Below are positions 1 to 11,999 of a stretch of 64,000 bases of DNA, in pieces (within the stretch, counting starts at the first letter, position 1; each line of letters starts with the position of its first letter). Both the position numbers and the translations under genes were made by a program. The notes beneath the pieces are model-generated. The model was not told the origin of the DNA. It did not search any database and saw nothing but the letters and a program-made list of their open reading frames with translations. Origin of the DNA: Uranotaenia lowii. Its lineage: Eukaryota; Arthropoda; Insecta; Diptera; Culicidae. The stretch covers positions 159,183,582 to 159,247,581 of the forward strand of contig NC_073692.1 of NCBI RefSeq assembly GCF_029784155.1. Direction: 5' to 3'.

Positions 1-489
1 TTACTTAGTAAAATTGTTGCCTTTTTATGATTTATTTTATGAAATATTCAGTTTTGTCCAAAAAGTGAAATTTCCATCAATAATTGTTCGAAATGAAATA
101 TTCAAATAAATTTAGAAACTCAAATTGAAGATATTTTTGCATACTTCGTCAGTCGGGACCTTTTTTCCATTCGGCAAAAAACAACACAAATTGAGAACCA
201 TAGCAACATACTTTGCTACAAGGAGAAAAGTTGGAGTAGGCTGAAATTTCTATGTTGAAAATAAAACATACCGCGAACCCACGGTTGCCTCAGTTCCTCA
301 ATACTTAAATTTTTAGTACGAACTTTCTCCATGAGGTGAAGCCTATGTACGTACCTACATGTCCTTGTTGGAGTATATGAAGCATGCTGAGAGTTACCAA
401 TGTTGATTATTATATGTTTGCTTCTATGCTACCATAATGGTTATTCGAATGCAACTCCTTTCCAATTACTTTGCTTAATTCGGCCTTTT
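1..489. other. AT-rich DNA, nothing recognised
   Basis: Non-coding AT-rich sequence upstream of the first LINE. I see no coding similarity, terminal repeat or RNA gene. Confidence 0.5.
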
Positions 490-514
490 TTCAAGTAGAA
501 ATTTATTTTATTTA

Positions 515-769
515 TTGGAATCTTTTAATGATTTTCAAAAAAATTTAAATAGTTTGAATAATGAAAAACACCAATTTATTACATACGACACTAAAAGTGA
601 TCGTCCTTTTCAAGTTGTACTTCGTGGTCTCACCGGCGATCAGACACCGGATGAAACCATAACCAAATTGAAATCTTTGTTAGGTGATGCGACTTATGTG
701 AAAGCAAATTCAATGTTTGAAGTTTTCCAAACTTCTTTTAATTATGCTACTAAAATTATTATGACTTAA
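515..769 (+). pseudogene. LINE ORF1 (Gag-like) remnant
   Basis: About 84 codons resembling the domain that precedes the zinc knuckles in Jockey ORF1 proteins. The telling stretch is FITYDTKSDRPFQVVLRGL, matching the conserved pattern of a threonine/tyrosine-lysine segment followed by VVLRGL. There is no ATG start. The C-terminal CCHC zinc knuckles expected next are absent, so ORF1 is truncated at both ends. The family role is RNA binding in the retrotransposition particle. This copy cannot make that protein. Confidence 0.6.
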
Positions 770-799
770 AATTTCGCTCATCGATCCAAATAGATGTTT

Positions 800-3306
800 A
801 AATATTATGAATTGGAACACTAGGAAAAAAAACGCTTGAACTTTGCTGGCTAATCAAGATGAGTTCTATGTACTTATTTTTGAAAAATCAAAACATACAT
901 ATTGCTGCCATCACTGAAAGTTTTTTAAAGCCGAACAATAACTTGAAAAGCAATATTTTCTATAAATTTTACGAAATGATCAACTTAATCGAAAAGGTGG
1001 GGGTGTAGCTATTGTCAATAATAGGCGTCTCAAATTTAGACTTCTTCTTTCTTTCAATACAAAAGTCTTAAATCAATTGGAATTGAATTAGAAACTTCTA
1101 TGGGGAATATAATAATTGTTGCCGCATATTTGCCTTTTCAATGTATCGGTGAACAGAAAAATTTTTTGAAGGAAGATTTACAAAAACTCACCAGAAATAA
1201 ATCTAAATTTTCTATTATTGGTGACTTTAATGCAAAACACCGATCTTGGAATAATATTTCATCAAATTCTAATGGGAATATTTTATTGAATGACGGCTCT
1301 GCAGGTTATTATACTGCTGAATATCCTATTGGGCATACCTCCACAATTGATTTGGTTCTAACGGATTTGGGCGAGCATTGTAGTCAATTAGTTACTCATG
1401 CGAACCTCGATTCAGACCACCTTCCAGTAACTTTTTCTTTATCCCAAAGTCCCATGAAAACCCTTTAAAATCATCTTTTAACTTTCAAAAAGCAATATAG
1501 GAATTTTATTGAACGTTATTGGGATTTAAACGTTCCATTAAATTCGATAGAATATATTGATTGTGCTGAAACAATTTTGACAACTTCAGTAGTAAACACT
1601 AAAGCCGCTTCAATACCTAAAGTTAAACATAAATTTATCAACCTTTGATCGATGATGACCTTCAGTTTTTGATACGACTGAAAAACATTCGTAGACGCCA
1701 ATATCATCGAACTAGGGATCTTTATTTGAAATTTATTTATTGTGATCTTCAAAAAGATATCAAACGTCGTTTAAATAAAAAAAAAAAAAAAAGATGAGGA
1801 TAAACTTCTTTTAACTAATGCAGAAAAAGTTAAAAAATTAGCCCAACAATTTGAGTTTGCTCATGATTTTAATTGAAACGTTGTAAGTCCAACTGATGCT
1901 AAAATTTCCCTTGAATTTGATTATATTCTTTCTAAACTAAATGTATTTGAAAGTTCTTGTGAGACAAATATTGATGAACTTAAATTAATTTTCCAAAATT
2001 TAAAAACATGAAAGCTCCTGGGGAAGATGAGATTTTCTATATTCTTATAAAAATGTTGCCTGAAAGCACTTTAATTTTTTTAGTTCAAATCTTCAATAAA
2101 TGTTTTCACTTGGCTTATTTTCCCAATAAATTGAAAAATGCCAAAGTAACTCCAATTTTAAAACCTGGGAAAAATGCTCCAGAGCCTTCAAGTTATTGAC
2201 CAATTAATTTGCTTCCTTTTTTAAGTAAACTATTTGAGAGAGTTATTTTGAAAAGAATGATGATTCACATTAATCAGAATTCTATTTTCCCTGATGAACA
2301 ATTTGGTTTTCGTCATGGACACTACACATCTACTACACATCAACTTTTGAGTGTTACTTATATGATTAACGCTAACAAATCTGAAGGTTGTTCAACTGGT
2401 GTTGCTCTTCTTGATATTGAAAAAGCTTTTGACAGTGTTTGGCATAAAGGTTTAGTAGCTAAATTAGCTCGTTTTGATTTTCCCGTATATTTTACTATAA
2501 TTATTCAAAATTATTTGACTAGCTGAACCTTACAAGTAAGCTATCAAAATTCATGCTCTTAAAGGACACCCATTAGAGCTGGTGTCCCTCAGAGCAGTAT
2601 ACTTGGGCCCATTTTATACAATATTTTTACTTCTGATCTTCCTGATGTACCAGAAGGAAAAGGTAGAAGATTATTTGCTGATGATACTTGGCTTTCAGCC
2701 AAAGGTCGGAATTTACGGATGGTGCGCAGTAGATTGTAACAAAATTTAAATTCTTATTTGAATTACTTGAAAATATGGAAAATTACTCGTAATGCTTCCA
2801 AAACTCAACTTATTTTATTTCCCCATAAGCCAAGAGCAGAATTTTTTAAAACCTTATGAAAATCATTCCATAGTTTTTAATGGGGTTTCTTCAGAATGAT
2901 CTGATCACGTGAAGTACTTGGGACTCACACTTGATCGGAATCTTACTTTTAAAAATCACATTGAAGATATTCAATCGAAATGTAATAAATAAACTTAATC
3001 TCTTTATTCTCTCATCAACAGGAAATCCTAGTTGTGTTTGCGAAATTAGATGCTTATCTACAAATAGGTGTTCCGACTAGCCATAATGTATGCAGTTCCA
3101 ATTTGGCCAAGCTGCTGCGCAACAAGGAAGAAAGCCATCCAGAGGATTCAGAACAAGGGTCTGAAAATGATTTTGCGGCTTCCACCTTGGCACAGCTTCA
3201 TCGGATTGCGGGCATTGAAACGATCGAAGAGATGGCCAACAAAATCATCTCAAACTTCAGAGGAAAATCGATGCAGTCTTCTATCGCAGAGATTCGTTCT
3301 CTTTAA
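800..3306 (+). pseudogene. LINE ORF2 remnant: endonuclease plus reverse transcriptase
   Basis: The endonuclease part is clearest at 1100-1468, with the catalytic-type blocks GDFNAKH and SDHLPV. Its N-terminal part (800-1100) is scattered over frames. Reverse transcriptase follows: a block beginning KAPGEDEI near 2008, then PINLLPFLSKLFERV, FGFRHGHYTS and DIEKAFDSVWHKGL up to 2523. After a stop come a GVPQSSILGPILYNIF-like block near 2580 and the active-site motif FADDT near 2670. The C-terminal Jockey tail (YAVPIW, then IQRIQNKGLK) lies at 3080-3200. Stop codons and frame changes at about 2200, 2523, 2740 and 2980 make it non-functional. The family role is target nicking and cDNA synthesis. 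Confidence 0.8.
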
Positions 3307-3530
3307 TTAGTTTAATTTTAGTGTAGTTTTTAGTTTTAAGTTTATAATATTTTTGCTATTACAGGATTTTCTCCTACTTTAAATTCTTGATTGCGCTCAG
3401 CAAATTTGTAAGTATTAAGGTAACTTTAGGGCCATGAACAGTTCATCATTGAGCTGAACACTTAGTTCAATATAACAATGTAACATAAATGTTATGATGA
3501 ATTGGTACGAATAGAGATCTTTTTAAATAT

Positions 3531-3924
3531 AAAAGCTATAAACTCCTTGAAGAAAACAGAAAACCAAGAGAAACATCGTCAATAAAACTAGAGACAATTC
3601 CTGAAAGGAAGGAACTGGCGCCATCGCATTGCCATTGGTAGTTCCAACACAAGGATGGCAGTCATTTGTAAACCGTGTGGCAATGTGGCATTAAGTGGAA
3701 TTTAATTATCAATGCTCTGCTGATGCAATTTTGGTTTCGACTGTTTCCCGCGAATAGAAAACATTGTAATCATCGCTGAACTTTAGGATAGTTGAAGCTC
3801 TATTTCAATCTTAGTTATATTTGACGATAAAAAAGAACTATAAAATACAAACACGCATGAGATTTCAATGAAACATAATGTTTCCTCGAAAATATTCTAT
3901 TGAATTAATACTAAGCATAGACAC
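3531..3924. other. Short intergenic stretch, nothing recognised
   Basis: Mixed-composition DNA after the LINE, with no coding similarity seen. It may be the pre-insertion flank, but no target duplication was found to prove this. Confidence 0.4.
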
Positions 3925-4050
3925 ATACATATTTTGATCTAAACCACGAACCCACAGGAAATTTTTTGTGTATGCCGTGACCGAGATTCGATCTCATGAC
4001 CGTTGGCTTGGAAGTCTTACATACTATCCTCTACGCCACAGGTGGTGGTC
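3925..4050 (-). mobile_element. tRNA-derived SINE, copy 1
   Basis: Read on the minus strand, the head resembles a tRNA gene: an A-box-like block (TGGCGTAGAGGATAG, 4024-4038) and a B-box-like block (GAGATCGAATCTC, about 3983-3995), the two internal RNA polymerase III promoter elements. The same sequence recurs at about 25795-25965 (minus) and 36364-36530 (plus), which shows it is a dispersed element and not a tRNA gene. Ends are approximate. Confidence 0.7.
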
Positions 4051-5500
4051 TGAACTTAAAATTTTCTCATTTAATGGCAACCGTCAAAAACGATTTGAGA
4101 GATTTTGGACGTTTCTTATTGTGTTTCAATAACAAGAAATCTCAAATGCTAGTCTTTCAAATTTCATAAACTTTAGCTTTGTTCCAATGTTTGGGCTTAT
4201 AAAATATCTAGCAATTACAGAAATATACATTCTAACGCAAATTCATATAAGAATTTGATTCCTTCGTTCTATCTGCGCTGAAATTTAATTCTTTTTAGTT
4301 TCCCTTTTTTTCTCGGCATGACGATAGAAAATGGAAATACCTTCCTCAACCCATTTCAACTGAATCGGGCTCGGAAGAAAGAGCTCGCACTTCCTGCTGC
4401 GTTCCAAATGAGAAAGTTTTATTCTCACAGATCGCTGACGACAAAAGAACAATGCTTGGAGCTAGGAAGTTGTGGAGGGAGGGGGGGTTGGAATTTTCTC
4501 TCAAGCCCCTCCTGCTACTTTTCTTCAGAAGTGAGTGGGTGGAGGAAGAATGGAGGGCAGGAAAACGCTCAACTTTGCGGTTTATGTTGTCTTCCGTCGT
4601 TCCTTTTCGTCGGTTTGTTATGAGAGAAGTGAGTTGATCTCGAAACAATAAATCACCAAGCAGTTTATATTTTTCATTTCACTGCTGCAAGACCGATTGT
4701 TTGCTGACAGGGAGGGATAACAATTTCAAAACTTTGATAGTAGTTTACCCGGTAGAGGTATTGTCGAGCGAGAGCTTGGCGGCTTATGGTGTTCATTTAT
4801 TTAGTGCGAAAGCAATGGCGGTGGAATTTTTGAGTTTTCCTCATTTCTTTTCGAGCGAAGTTTACATGAAACGAAAAAAAAAACTTAAGAAAATACTTTT
4901 TAGAAATGAAAAAAAATAATACAAAATAGTCATCACTTTTCCACAGAACCCACTTGGATACTCATTCTTCACCACCCCAGAAGACAATGGACCTCTGGTA
5001 GAGTTAATTCATTATTATAATCATGCTTAAGAGAAATGAACATCAACGGAACACAGCAGAACAGAAAAAAATCCGTACAAAATAAATAAAGGGTAAGTGT
5101 TCCGTTTTCAACTTTTGAAACAAGCTTTCATTCTGACAGTTATCTCAAGCAGGACCAGGTCGAGGTTCAATAATCGACCCTCGACGTTGATGAAGAAAAA
5201 TCGTAAACCGGGAGAAATAATTTTATCGTTGTTGCTGACCTGCTGTTGCTCTCCTAGTTTGCTCCCAGCTAGACCGCGGTTTCCCGCGATGATGAAGGAT
5301 CGTGGAATGAACGAGATGATTTATAACAACATCTCGGTTGCATCATCAGAGGTTGCAATTGCGGCTGCACCGGAGTACATATACATCAAACCCCTTCTTT
5401 CTTCGATGGATGTTGGCATTCATAAAGCACTCTCAATGAACGACAACGACAACCGTCAATCGAGTCCGAGGGGGAGAATGAAAAGATAAAAAAATGTTAG
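4051..5500. other. GC-richer unique-looking DNA, no gene identified
   Basis: From about 4300 to 5490 the base composition is less AT-rich than its surroundings and no transposon signature is visible. An open frame of about 100 codons from an ATG near 5188 to 5489 on the plus strand has a hydrophobic N-terminal stretch (ILSLLLTCCC) but no recognisable domain, splice context or family similarity. I do not call it a gene. This may be non-coding host sequence or part of a UTR. Confidence 0.35.
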
Positions 5501-7099
5501 CTCAAGTTAATTAACTTCGGTTGAATCTGGTTGAAATGAGTTTCGTTTGATTCTAGGGTATGAGATACTTTTGTTGCTTTGGATAGTTTGCAGCGATGAA
5601 ACTCATAACTCATTAGAAAGAGAAGTTTGCTAGCGAGATTAATGACAGCTTTCCCAAAGAAATAGCAATGTATTCGTTAATATAAACATTGAAAAATGTT
5701 GAAAGGTTTTTTGGAATTTATACATAATTTTAAAATGACATCACAAAGCACTATGGCCACTTAGTATTTGGCTGAACAAAATAAGTTATAAATTCCCCAA
5801 AGGAACATAATCGATTAACCATTCATTCATACAAAATTAGAAAAAAACAAAAAGTGAGAATTGTGAGATTGCAACAGAAAAACTGTTTTCTGTAATTTGA
5901 TCTGAAAATTCTACGATGGTGTTCTGTAAAGCTTTTCCCGTAAATTTCATTGAATTCATGTAAAACATAGCCATGGGGTCTTTTTTTTCATTAAAGTAGA
6001 AGAAATCAATGAAAATCGTCACAAAGTCTGTGACGAAAAATTGGTCAAAGTTCTGCAGAATTAAAGATTTTTTTATAATTTTGGAAACCTTGTTCCATAC
6101 ACAAAGCATAAATAAAATGGAAAATACTAGACTATAATTTGTATTCAGGATAAAACATTTTAGAAGCACAAAAAAACTGTGTTTAGCATAAACCGATGTG
6201 CAAAACTAATGCAAAATATTCCCGATATTGTGGCGATAGTATTTTTCGTGTATTATATTATACTTTTCACATTAAAACAACAAATTTTCCGGAAAAAACC
6301 AGTAATGGGTAACAAATTCTTGTCCCACACCATTAGCCACTCTATGAAAGAAATCGAATATGCTTCATCGAGATGTCATGGAATATTCGGTGGACACTTC
6401 TACACGTTATCCAAGCCTTCATTTCGCTAAACTTCTGTACAATTTCATGCCAATTTTGCGATTTAAATTTTTTTTTTTAATTTTTGCAGCCTACGATAAA
6501 CGCGCATGTTGTAAGCAAAAGTCATGACCTACTTTTCTTATAATAGGTTCTTACCCAATGTTAAAAACTGAGAATCGATACTCAAAATCAATACCCTTTT
6601 TCTTAAAACCAACGAATTTATAAATTTTCTAGTTATTTTTGAGATCCCTTAATTGATTCTCTAATGTTAAGTTAACCCATCCCAAGAATTTTTTCTTTGA
6701 AAATTCAATATAAGTAAGAAAAGTGCAAATGAAGCATATAAAACACAGAAATATCAACAAAACATGGTTTTTTGTTGCACTTTGAGAGATCACTAGGACA
6801 AAAATTTAAAAAAAAAAACTATTTTTATTTATAGAAAGTAGACACTTTGTTAAAAAAAAAGCGCAAAATTCGGGACTATTCCATTCTAAGGATATTGAAA
6901 AATAAAAAAAAATAGCAAATCAATTTTTTTTTGAAAAAAATTACTAAAAAAGAAAATTTTGAATCACTGATATAAAAAAATTCCACGTACAAAATATTAT
7001 TGTAAACGTTTATCCCTTTCAATATATAGAGTTGAGTCGCTTCAGAGTCACTAACAAGAAGATAAAGCAAGAAACGATTAAGAAAATATTAAAAAAATA
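5501..7099. other. AT-rich DNA, nothing recognised
   Basis: Long AT-rich stretch with many A and T runs. The open frames in it are short and low in complexity, and I see no supported feature. Confidence 0.5.
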
Positions 7100-7460
7100 T
7101 CAAATCAAAGTTTTCGGATGAGATCATTTAGGTACGGCTGATTTTTTTTTCAAGCCATACGTGGATATTCTAATAAGTTATTAAGATTTCAGTTCCAATC
7201 TAAAAAAAGTCTTATGAAATTCTTTCAATTTTCAAATCAAAAAACTTTTAAAATTTGATTCAATTGAAAAGCTTTTAAATATGGCAGGCTATGCTTGCTA
7301 GAGCTTTAAATTTATTTATTTAATGTTTTTGCTAGGATTAGATAAATCATCAAATTCATTGGTAAAACAAAGCAGTTTTTGCAATTTTTATTTTCATTCC
7401 ACGGTTAAACAGTTTTAAAATTGCAGTCAAATGTTCTGGAAAAGGTCGATTTCCAAGACC
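7100..7460 (-). repeat. Diverged repeat, inverted relative to 11480-11720
   Basis: The reverse complement of this stretch aligns with the interior of the TA-flanked transposon at about 11480-11720. Shared blocks include AGCTCTAGCAAGCA, AACTGCTTTG and GCAAAAACATT. It is therefore a second, older copy or fragment of that non-coding family in the opposite orientation. I could not find its terminal repeats. Confidence 0.6.
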
Positions 7461-7779
7461 AATTCAGCTGAATGGTTGTAGAGTCGATCCATCTAAAAAA
7501 TCGATGTTTCAAATTCTGTTAAAAAGGGGTGCTATTTGAATACTATTTTGTGCTGAGGTAAATAGCGAAAAAAAACCTTGTACATTTGAATATATTCAAA
7601 ATATGTACTAGAATTTATATAACTCATATGGAATGGTTTGATACCAAGCTTTTAAGGACCATTAAAAATATGATAGGTAATAACAATTTAACTAAAACAT
7701 GTTTTTGTTTGTTTGTTGTCGAATTATAGAGAATTTTAACTTCAAACAAGAATGTTCTATTCTTCATGACATTGATTGA

Positions 7780-8042
7780 GCGCTTTTGATATGCTTGCCA
7801 GATTGCCCGATTATACAAAAAATACTGGGCATATCGTCAACATCGCGAAAACAATATTTGTCTTGTATGGACGACCCCCTTCAGAAGGGGTCATACGAAA
7901 ATCAGAAAACGTTTTTCATCATTCCTGACCCTAATGAGCATTCATGCCAAATTTCAGACCTCTATCTCTTAAGACGGCTGAGTCTATAGAGGAAAAACAA
8001 ACAAACAAACATACAGAAATTGCTTTTTAAATACATAGATAT
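7780..8042 (+). repeat. 3' end of a dispersed repeat family (tail type)
   Basis: The sequence contains a small hairpin (CCCCCTTCAGAAGGGG near 7876), a CCAAATTTCAGACC block and a CAAACAAACAAACATAC run ending in ATACATAGAT. The same layout (a GGGAGGG/CCC block, CCAAATTTCAGGC, then CATACAAACATATA) ends the repeat at 17264-18830. The element class is unknown to me. Confidence 0.45.
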
Positions 8043-8158
8043 GAAGATAAAAAAAGATTAGTTTTTCATATAATAAAATGATATAAAAACGCTGACCTTT
8101 TTAAGTATAGATTACAGTTTTTTAGTACAAATTCATATCCAACTTTATAGAACAGCAT

Positions 8159-8169
8159 TGTTACTGAAC
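8159..8169 (+). repeat. Stub of the 5' LTR
   Basis: The 11 bases TGTTACTGAAC are identical to the first 11 bases of the 3' LTR at 14199-14209. They directly precede gag-type coding sequence, which suggests that a deletion removed the rest of the 5' LTR and the leader. An 11-base match could be chance, but its position at the expected element edge argues against that. Confidence 0.5.
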
Positions 8170-8179
8170 GGGGCTACAC

Positions 8180-10826
8180 AGTTGGTGCTACACTGTAAGT
8201 CGGTCGATAATAGCCGGATGGTTCAGTGCGACGATTGTGATGGATGGAACCACTTTAGTTGTGTGGGTGTGAACCAAATTCAGGAGAATAGGAAGTGGAA
8301 TTGTGCACAGTTCTTCCAGGCGAAGAAAAGGAAGAAGACGGGTGCTACACCGCTGCAGCGAAGAAGGTCGAAAAGTCGAAGCCGGAGAAAATCAGCGACG
8401 GGAAGAAGAACAAGACTTCATCTGCGATAAAAGAGATGGAAGATTCATTGCCGATAAAACCCGTGGAAACCACGAAACCATCCAAAGCAGCATCTGTGAA
8501 GTCAGCGGGATCGAGAAGGTAAGCGAAAGCGCATCTGGAGCTGCAATTGCAGAAACTCGAAGCAGAACAGAAGCTGTTGGAAGAGAAAAAGAAACTGATG
8601 GAGAAACACTTCAGCATTCTGGAGGAGTTGGTCGACCTGGAGGACGAAAAAGACGCCGATGAAGAAGAAGTAGACGCTGATACCAAGGTGCAGAACTGGT
8701 TAGGTGCCACTGGTGGAAGGCGCCAAGAAGAAGAAAAGGAATCTCCTAGTGCGGATCAAGAAGAAGAGTGCTTTGATGACGAAGAAGAGGAAGAAGGTGA
8801 AGAAATGGGTTCCAGCGATGATTCCGAAGAGGAAACGGTGATAGACAGCAGCGATGACTCTAGTGAGGATGAAAAGGAAGGAACTAATAGTTCCATTTTC
8901 AAACCCAAGGGTCGTTCTACACCAGCGAAAAAAGGCGGAAGCAAACTGAGAAATGCCAGCAGCAATCGGCCAGACCGAAGCCTGACGCGCAATCAACTCC
9001 TTGCCCGCCACTTCGTCGCAAAGGACCTGCCCATCTTCTCAAGGAAACCCGAAGAATGACCGATGTTTCTTTCCACGTACCAAAGCACAACTCGGATGTG
9101 CGGTTACACAGAGGACGAGAATATGCTACGACTGAGGAGTTGTTTAAAGGGAGCTGCGTTTGCCGCAGTTCGAAGTTTCCTTCTACACCCAAGGAAAGTG
9201 GATAGGGCAATCGACGCGCTAAAGCTGAAATTTGGACAGCCGCGGTTCATAATAGAACCGCTAAAGGAACGTGTTCTTTCCTTACCTGCACTCAACTCTG
9301 AATCTATGAATAAGATCGTAGACTTCGCGCTAGAGGTGCAGAACTTAACAGTGACCATCGACGCTTGTGGGCGGAAGGAGCTCAAGCGAGATTCTTCGTT
9401 GCTGAACGATTTAGTTGGCAAACTCCCCGGACCAATGCAACTACAGTGGGCGAGACATACCAGAAATCTTCGCAAGGTCAACTTGGTGACCTTCAGCGAA
9501 TGGATTCACAGCATCGGAGAAGATGCTTGCTTGGTCTCTAAGCCACGTGGTCTTGAAGAACCGCGTCAGATTCAGGAGCCGCGCAAGAGAGCCAAAGCCT
9601 TTGTGAATGCTCACGCTGAACACTATTGCCCTAGTGGAGAGGAGTATCACGCTCAACAGCAATGTAGCAGCGCATCGACAGCTGCCGTAAGGCGACCTAA
9701 CATCGCAGGATGCCTTGTCTGCAAGGGACCTTGCACAACTCTGTTGAAATGCAAGCGATTCCAGGAGCTCTCGTATGACGGACGGTGGGCGGCCATACAT
9801 GAAGCTAGAGTATGCCAGATGTGCCTTAAGTCGCATTGAGGAGAATGTCAATTCAGGAACTGTGGAATCAACGGGTGCACCTTCCTACACCACCCATTGC
9901 TGCACAAAGAGCTGAACGCAGAGTCAACGGCGATCCAGACGCCTTTCCCCTCGCCACGAGAAGAGCGGTCCTGCAACACTCATCTGTCGGGGTCCAACAC
10001 TCGTCTTTTCCGATACGTTTCAGTCGTCGTGTATGGTAAAGGTATCGTAATTCAGTGCTACGCCTTCTTAGATGACGGGTCTTCGGTGACGCTCATGAAC
10101 CAAGAACTTGCGGAGGAACTGAACCTGACTGGAGAACCTCATCGTTTGAGTCTCAAATAGACTGGAGGCACACACCGTACCGAAGATAACAGCCAGAGTG
10201 TCAGCTTCGAAGTGTCTGGCCTAAAAGGAGAGCGCTTTCGTCTAGGGGACGTACGGACAGTGAGCGGACTGCAACTATCGTCTCAGACACTCGACGCGCA
10301 ACAACTTCAGGCCGAGAACTCATATCTCCGAGGAATTCCCCTGGAGTCGTATAATAATATTCGACATCGTCTACTAATCGGTGTGCAACATGCAAACATG
10401 ACACTTGTAAGGGAGAGTCGAGAAGGCAAGCCTGGTCAGCCGACCGCCGTTAAGACTGCATTAGGATGGACTATCTACGGTGGAGCGCCGACGGGAGAGT
10501 CTCTTAGCATGGTAAACTACACGTATCACATTGCCTCCTTCGACCACAAGGCAGAAGGATACCCTGGAGAGGAACTCGAACGTGACATGCAACTGTCGAA
10601 CGGTGGATCAATGCCAGCCGCCAGTCCGCGTATTTCCGCTATAGATGTCGCATCGATCTGTCAACCAGCCGCACTGGCTCGACCATTCGAATTCGCACAA
10701 GCCGAAAAGGAAGTGGCTATAGGGAGTAGAGTTGAGAAGAGTAAGGGGGGTCCTCTGATTTGTCTGTTTATCCTTGGGGTCTACTTGAAACTCTTTAACC
10801 TCAAACCCACGCAGCGGCAGCACTAG
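8180..10826 (+). pseudogene. BEL/Pao gag-protease pseudogene with N-terminal PHD finger
   Basis: The start (about 8180-8330) encodes a PHD-type zinc finger (MVQCDDCDGWNHFSCVGV). After a frame shift near 8300, one frame runs from 8295 to 10826, interrupted by only four stops, at 8520, 9057, 9837 and 10158. It encodes a lysine-rich then glutamate-rich coiled segment (LEAEQKLLEEKKKLMEKH), a Gag domain of the DUF1759 type (9063-9500), a Cys/His zinc-knuckle region (CLVCKGPC near 9715, CQMCLKSH near 9820) and an aspartic protease with active-site motif LDDGSS near 10070. The RT that should follow is missing. The family role is particle assembly and polyprotein processing. Confidence 0.75.
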
Positions 10827-10839
10827 GAAAAGGAACCTC

Positions 10840-11111
10840 GTCAGCATCGATCGAGAGTTGAAGCAAGGGTTGCATGCTGTATACCAATACAAGATGGCTC
10901 CAAGGCATATTTTGGCGCCAACCTTCTGGTGTTTCAATCCACCGGTAGCTCCCCATAGGGGGGGGGGGAGCTGGGGACAACTTATGCAATCCGTCAAGCG
11001 CACCCTAGCGGTGTCGCAATTACCACTGTGCCAGAAAAAGGAGCTCGGGAGTATTACGGTCGAGTTTGAAAGCATCATCAACGCACGGTCGCTCATTGTG
11101 CGCTCATTGTA
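10840..11111 (+). pseudogene. BEL/Pao integrase C-terminal fragment
   Basis: Encodes WCFNPPVAPHRGGGSW, matching the BEL/Pao integrase block NPPxAPHxGGxWE around the third catalytic acid. It is followed by LMQSVKRTLAVS and, further on, ESIINARSLIV, which corresponds to the usual segment downstream of the active site. The glutamate expected after the tryptophan is not seen. Sequence upstream of this fragment (RT, RNase H, first part of integrase) is deleted. The fragment ends where the TA-flanked transposon was inserted at 11110-11111. Confidence 0.7.
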
Positions 11112-11999
11112 CAGTAGACCGCTGCAAGCTTTGTATGGAAATTTCAAATTCTTAAATTTTTACACCTCCCATAACTTTTTTTGGTTGTTTTTGATGCCAT
11201 AAATAGCAATAAAAATTATGGAAGCGATCCATCCAGTCCTGAATTAGCACAACGAGTTTTAATTTTGTATGCAAATTTGTATGAGAAAACAAATTTTTTC
11301 ATTCAAAAATCGCCAGAGATGTTCTGAAAGTTCCAAAAAATATAACTTTGGACTAGAAATGTTTCTTCATTCTTGCAGTACATTTCATGTCAACAATGCA
11401 CAAACCTAAATTGTACCCCAGGAAAGATATTCAATGTTTTATAAAATTTTTGTTTTCAAAATTCATTTTTTAAATTATACCGTTTTTGACTGCTTGTTTG
11501 AAAGCTGTGTAACAGTAGGATGGAAATAAAAAATCTCAAAAAACTGCTTTGCATCGCCAGAGAATTTATTGACTTATAAAGCCTTTGCAAAAACATTTCA
11601 TGCAATTACTAACAGCTCTAGCAAGCAAAGTCTGGCATTTTTGGATACTTTTCAATGGATTCAGATTTTTTATTTTGAAATGGTTATAACTTTTTTCATG
11701 AAATTCTTAGCTGCTTGTCATATAAGCAAAAACTGAAGCTTAACAACAGTCAAAACTAAAAATTAAAGACTGACTTCATTTCAAGCTTATTTGAATTTTC
11801 TGGATGATTTAATGTGCAAAATTTTTTTCTTCCATACAAATATCCATACAAAATCAACAAACTCAGGAATCATCCAAATTATTTAAAATTTTACACTGAT
11901 GCTTGGTGACCCAAAAGGCATCTAATTTATTTTTATTGATTTGTTTTTGGTGAATGGACCTTACAGACTTTGTATCTTAAGATTAAGGAACACTACTTA

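Larger units (their letters stand above)
490..3530 (+). mobile_element. Degenerate Jockey-clade non-LTR retrotransposon (LINE)
   Basis: A 5'-truncated and heavily mutated LINE. In order it carries the end of an ORF1 protein, an apurinic-type endonuclease, a reverse transcriptase and the C-terminal region usual in Jockey-clade elements, with many stops and frame changes. The region after the last coding similarity (about 3310-3530) is AT-rich and looks like a 3' UTR that ends near an A-rich stretch. Boundaries are approximate and no target-site duplication was found. Jockey clade is inferred from the order of domains and the RT motifs; a closely related clade is possible. Confidence 0.8.

Noticed and set aside
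1516..1752. Minus-strand frame of 78 codons inside the first LINE
   Set aside because: It lies opposite the decayed endonuclease-RT linker and has no similarity of its own.
5188..5489. Plus-strand open frame of about 100 codons with a hydrophobic stretch
   Set aside because: No domain, no splice or promoter context, and the length is possible by chance in a GC-richer patch.
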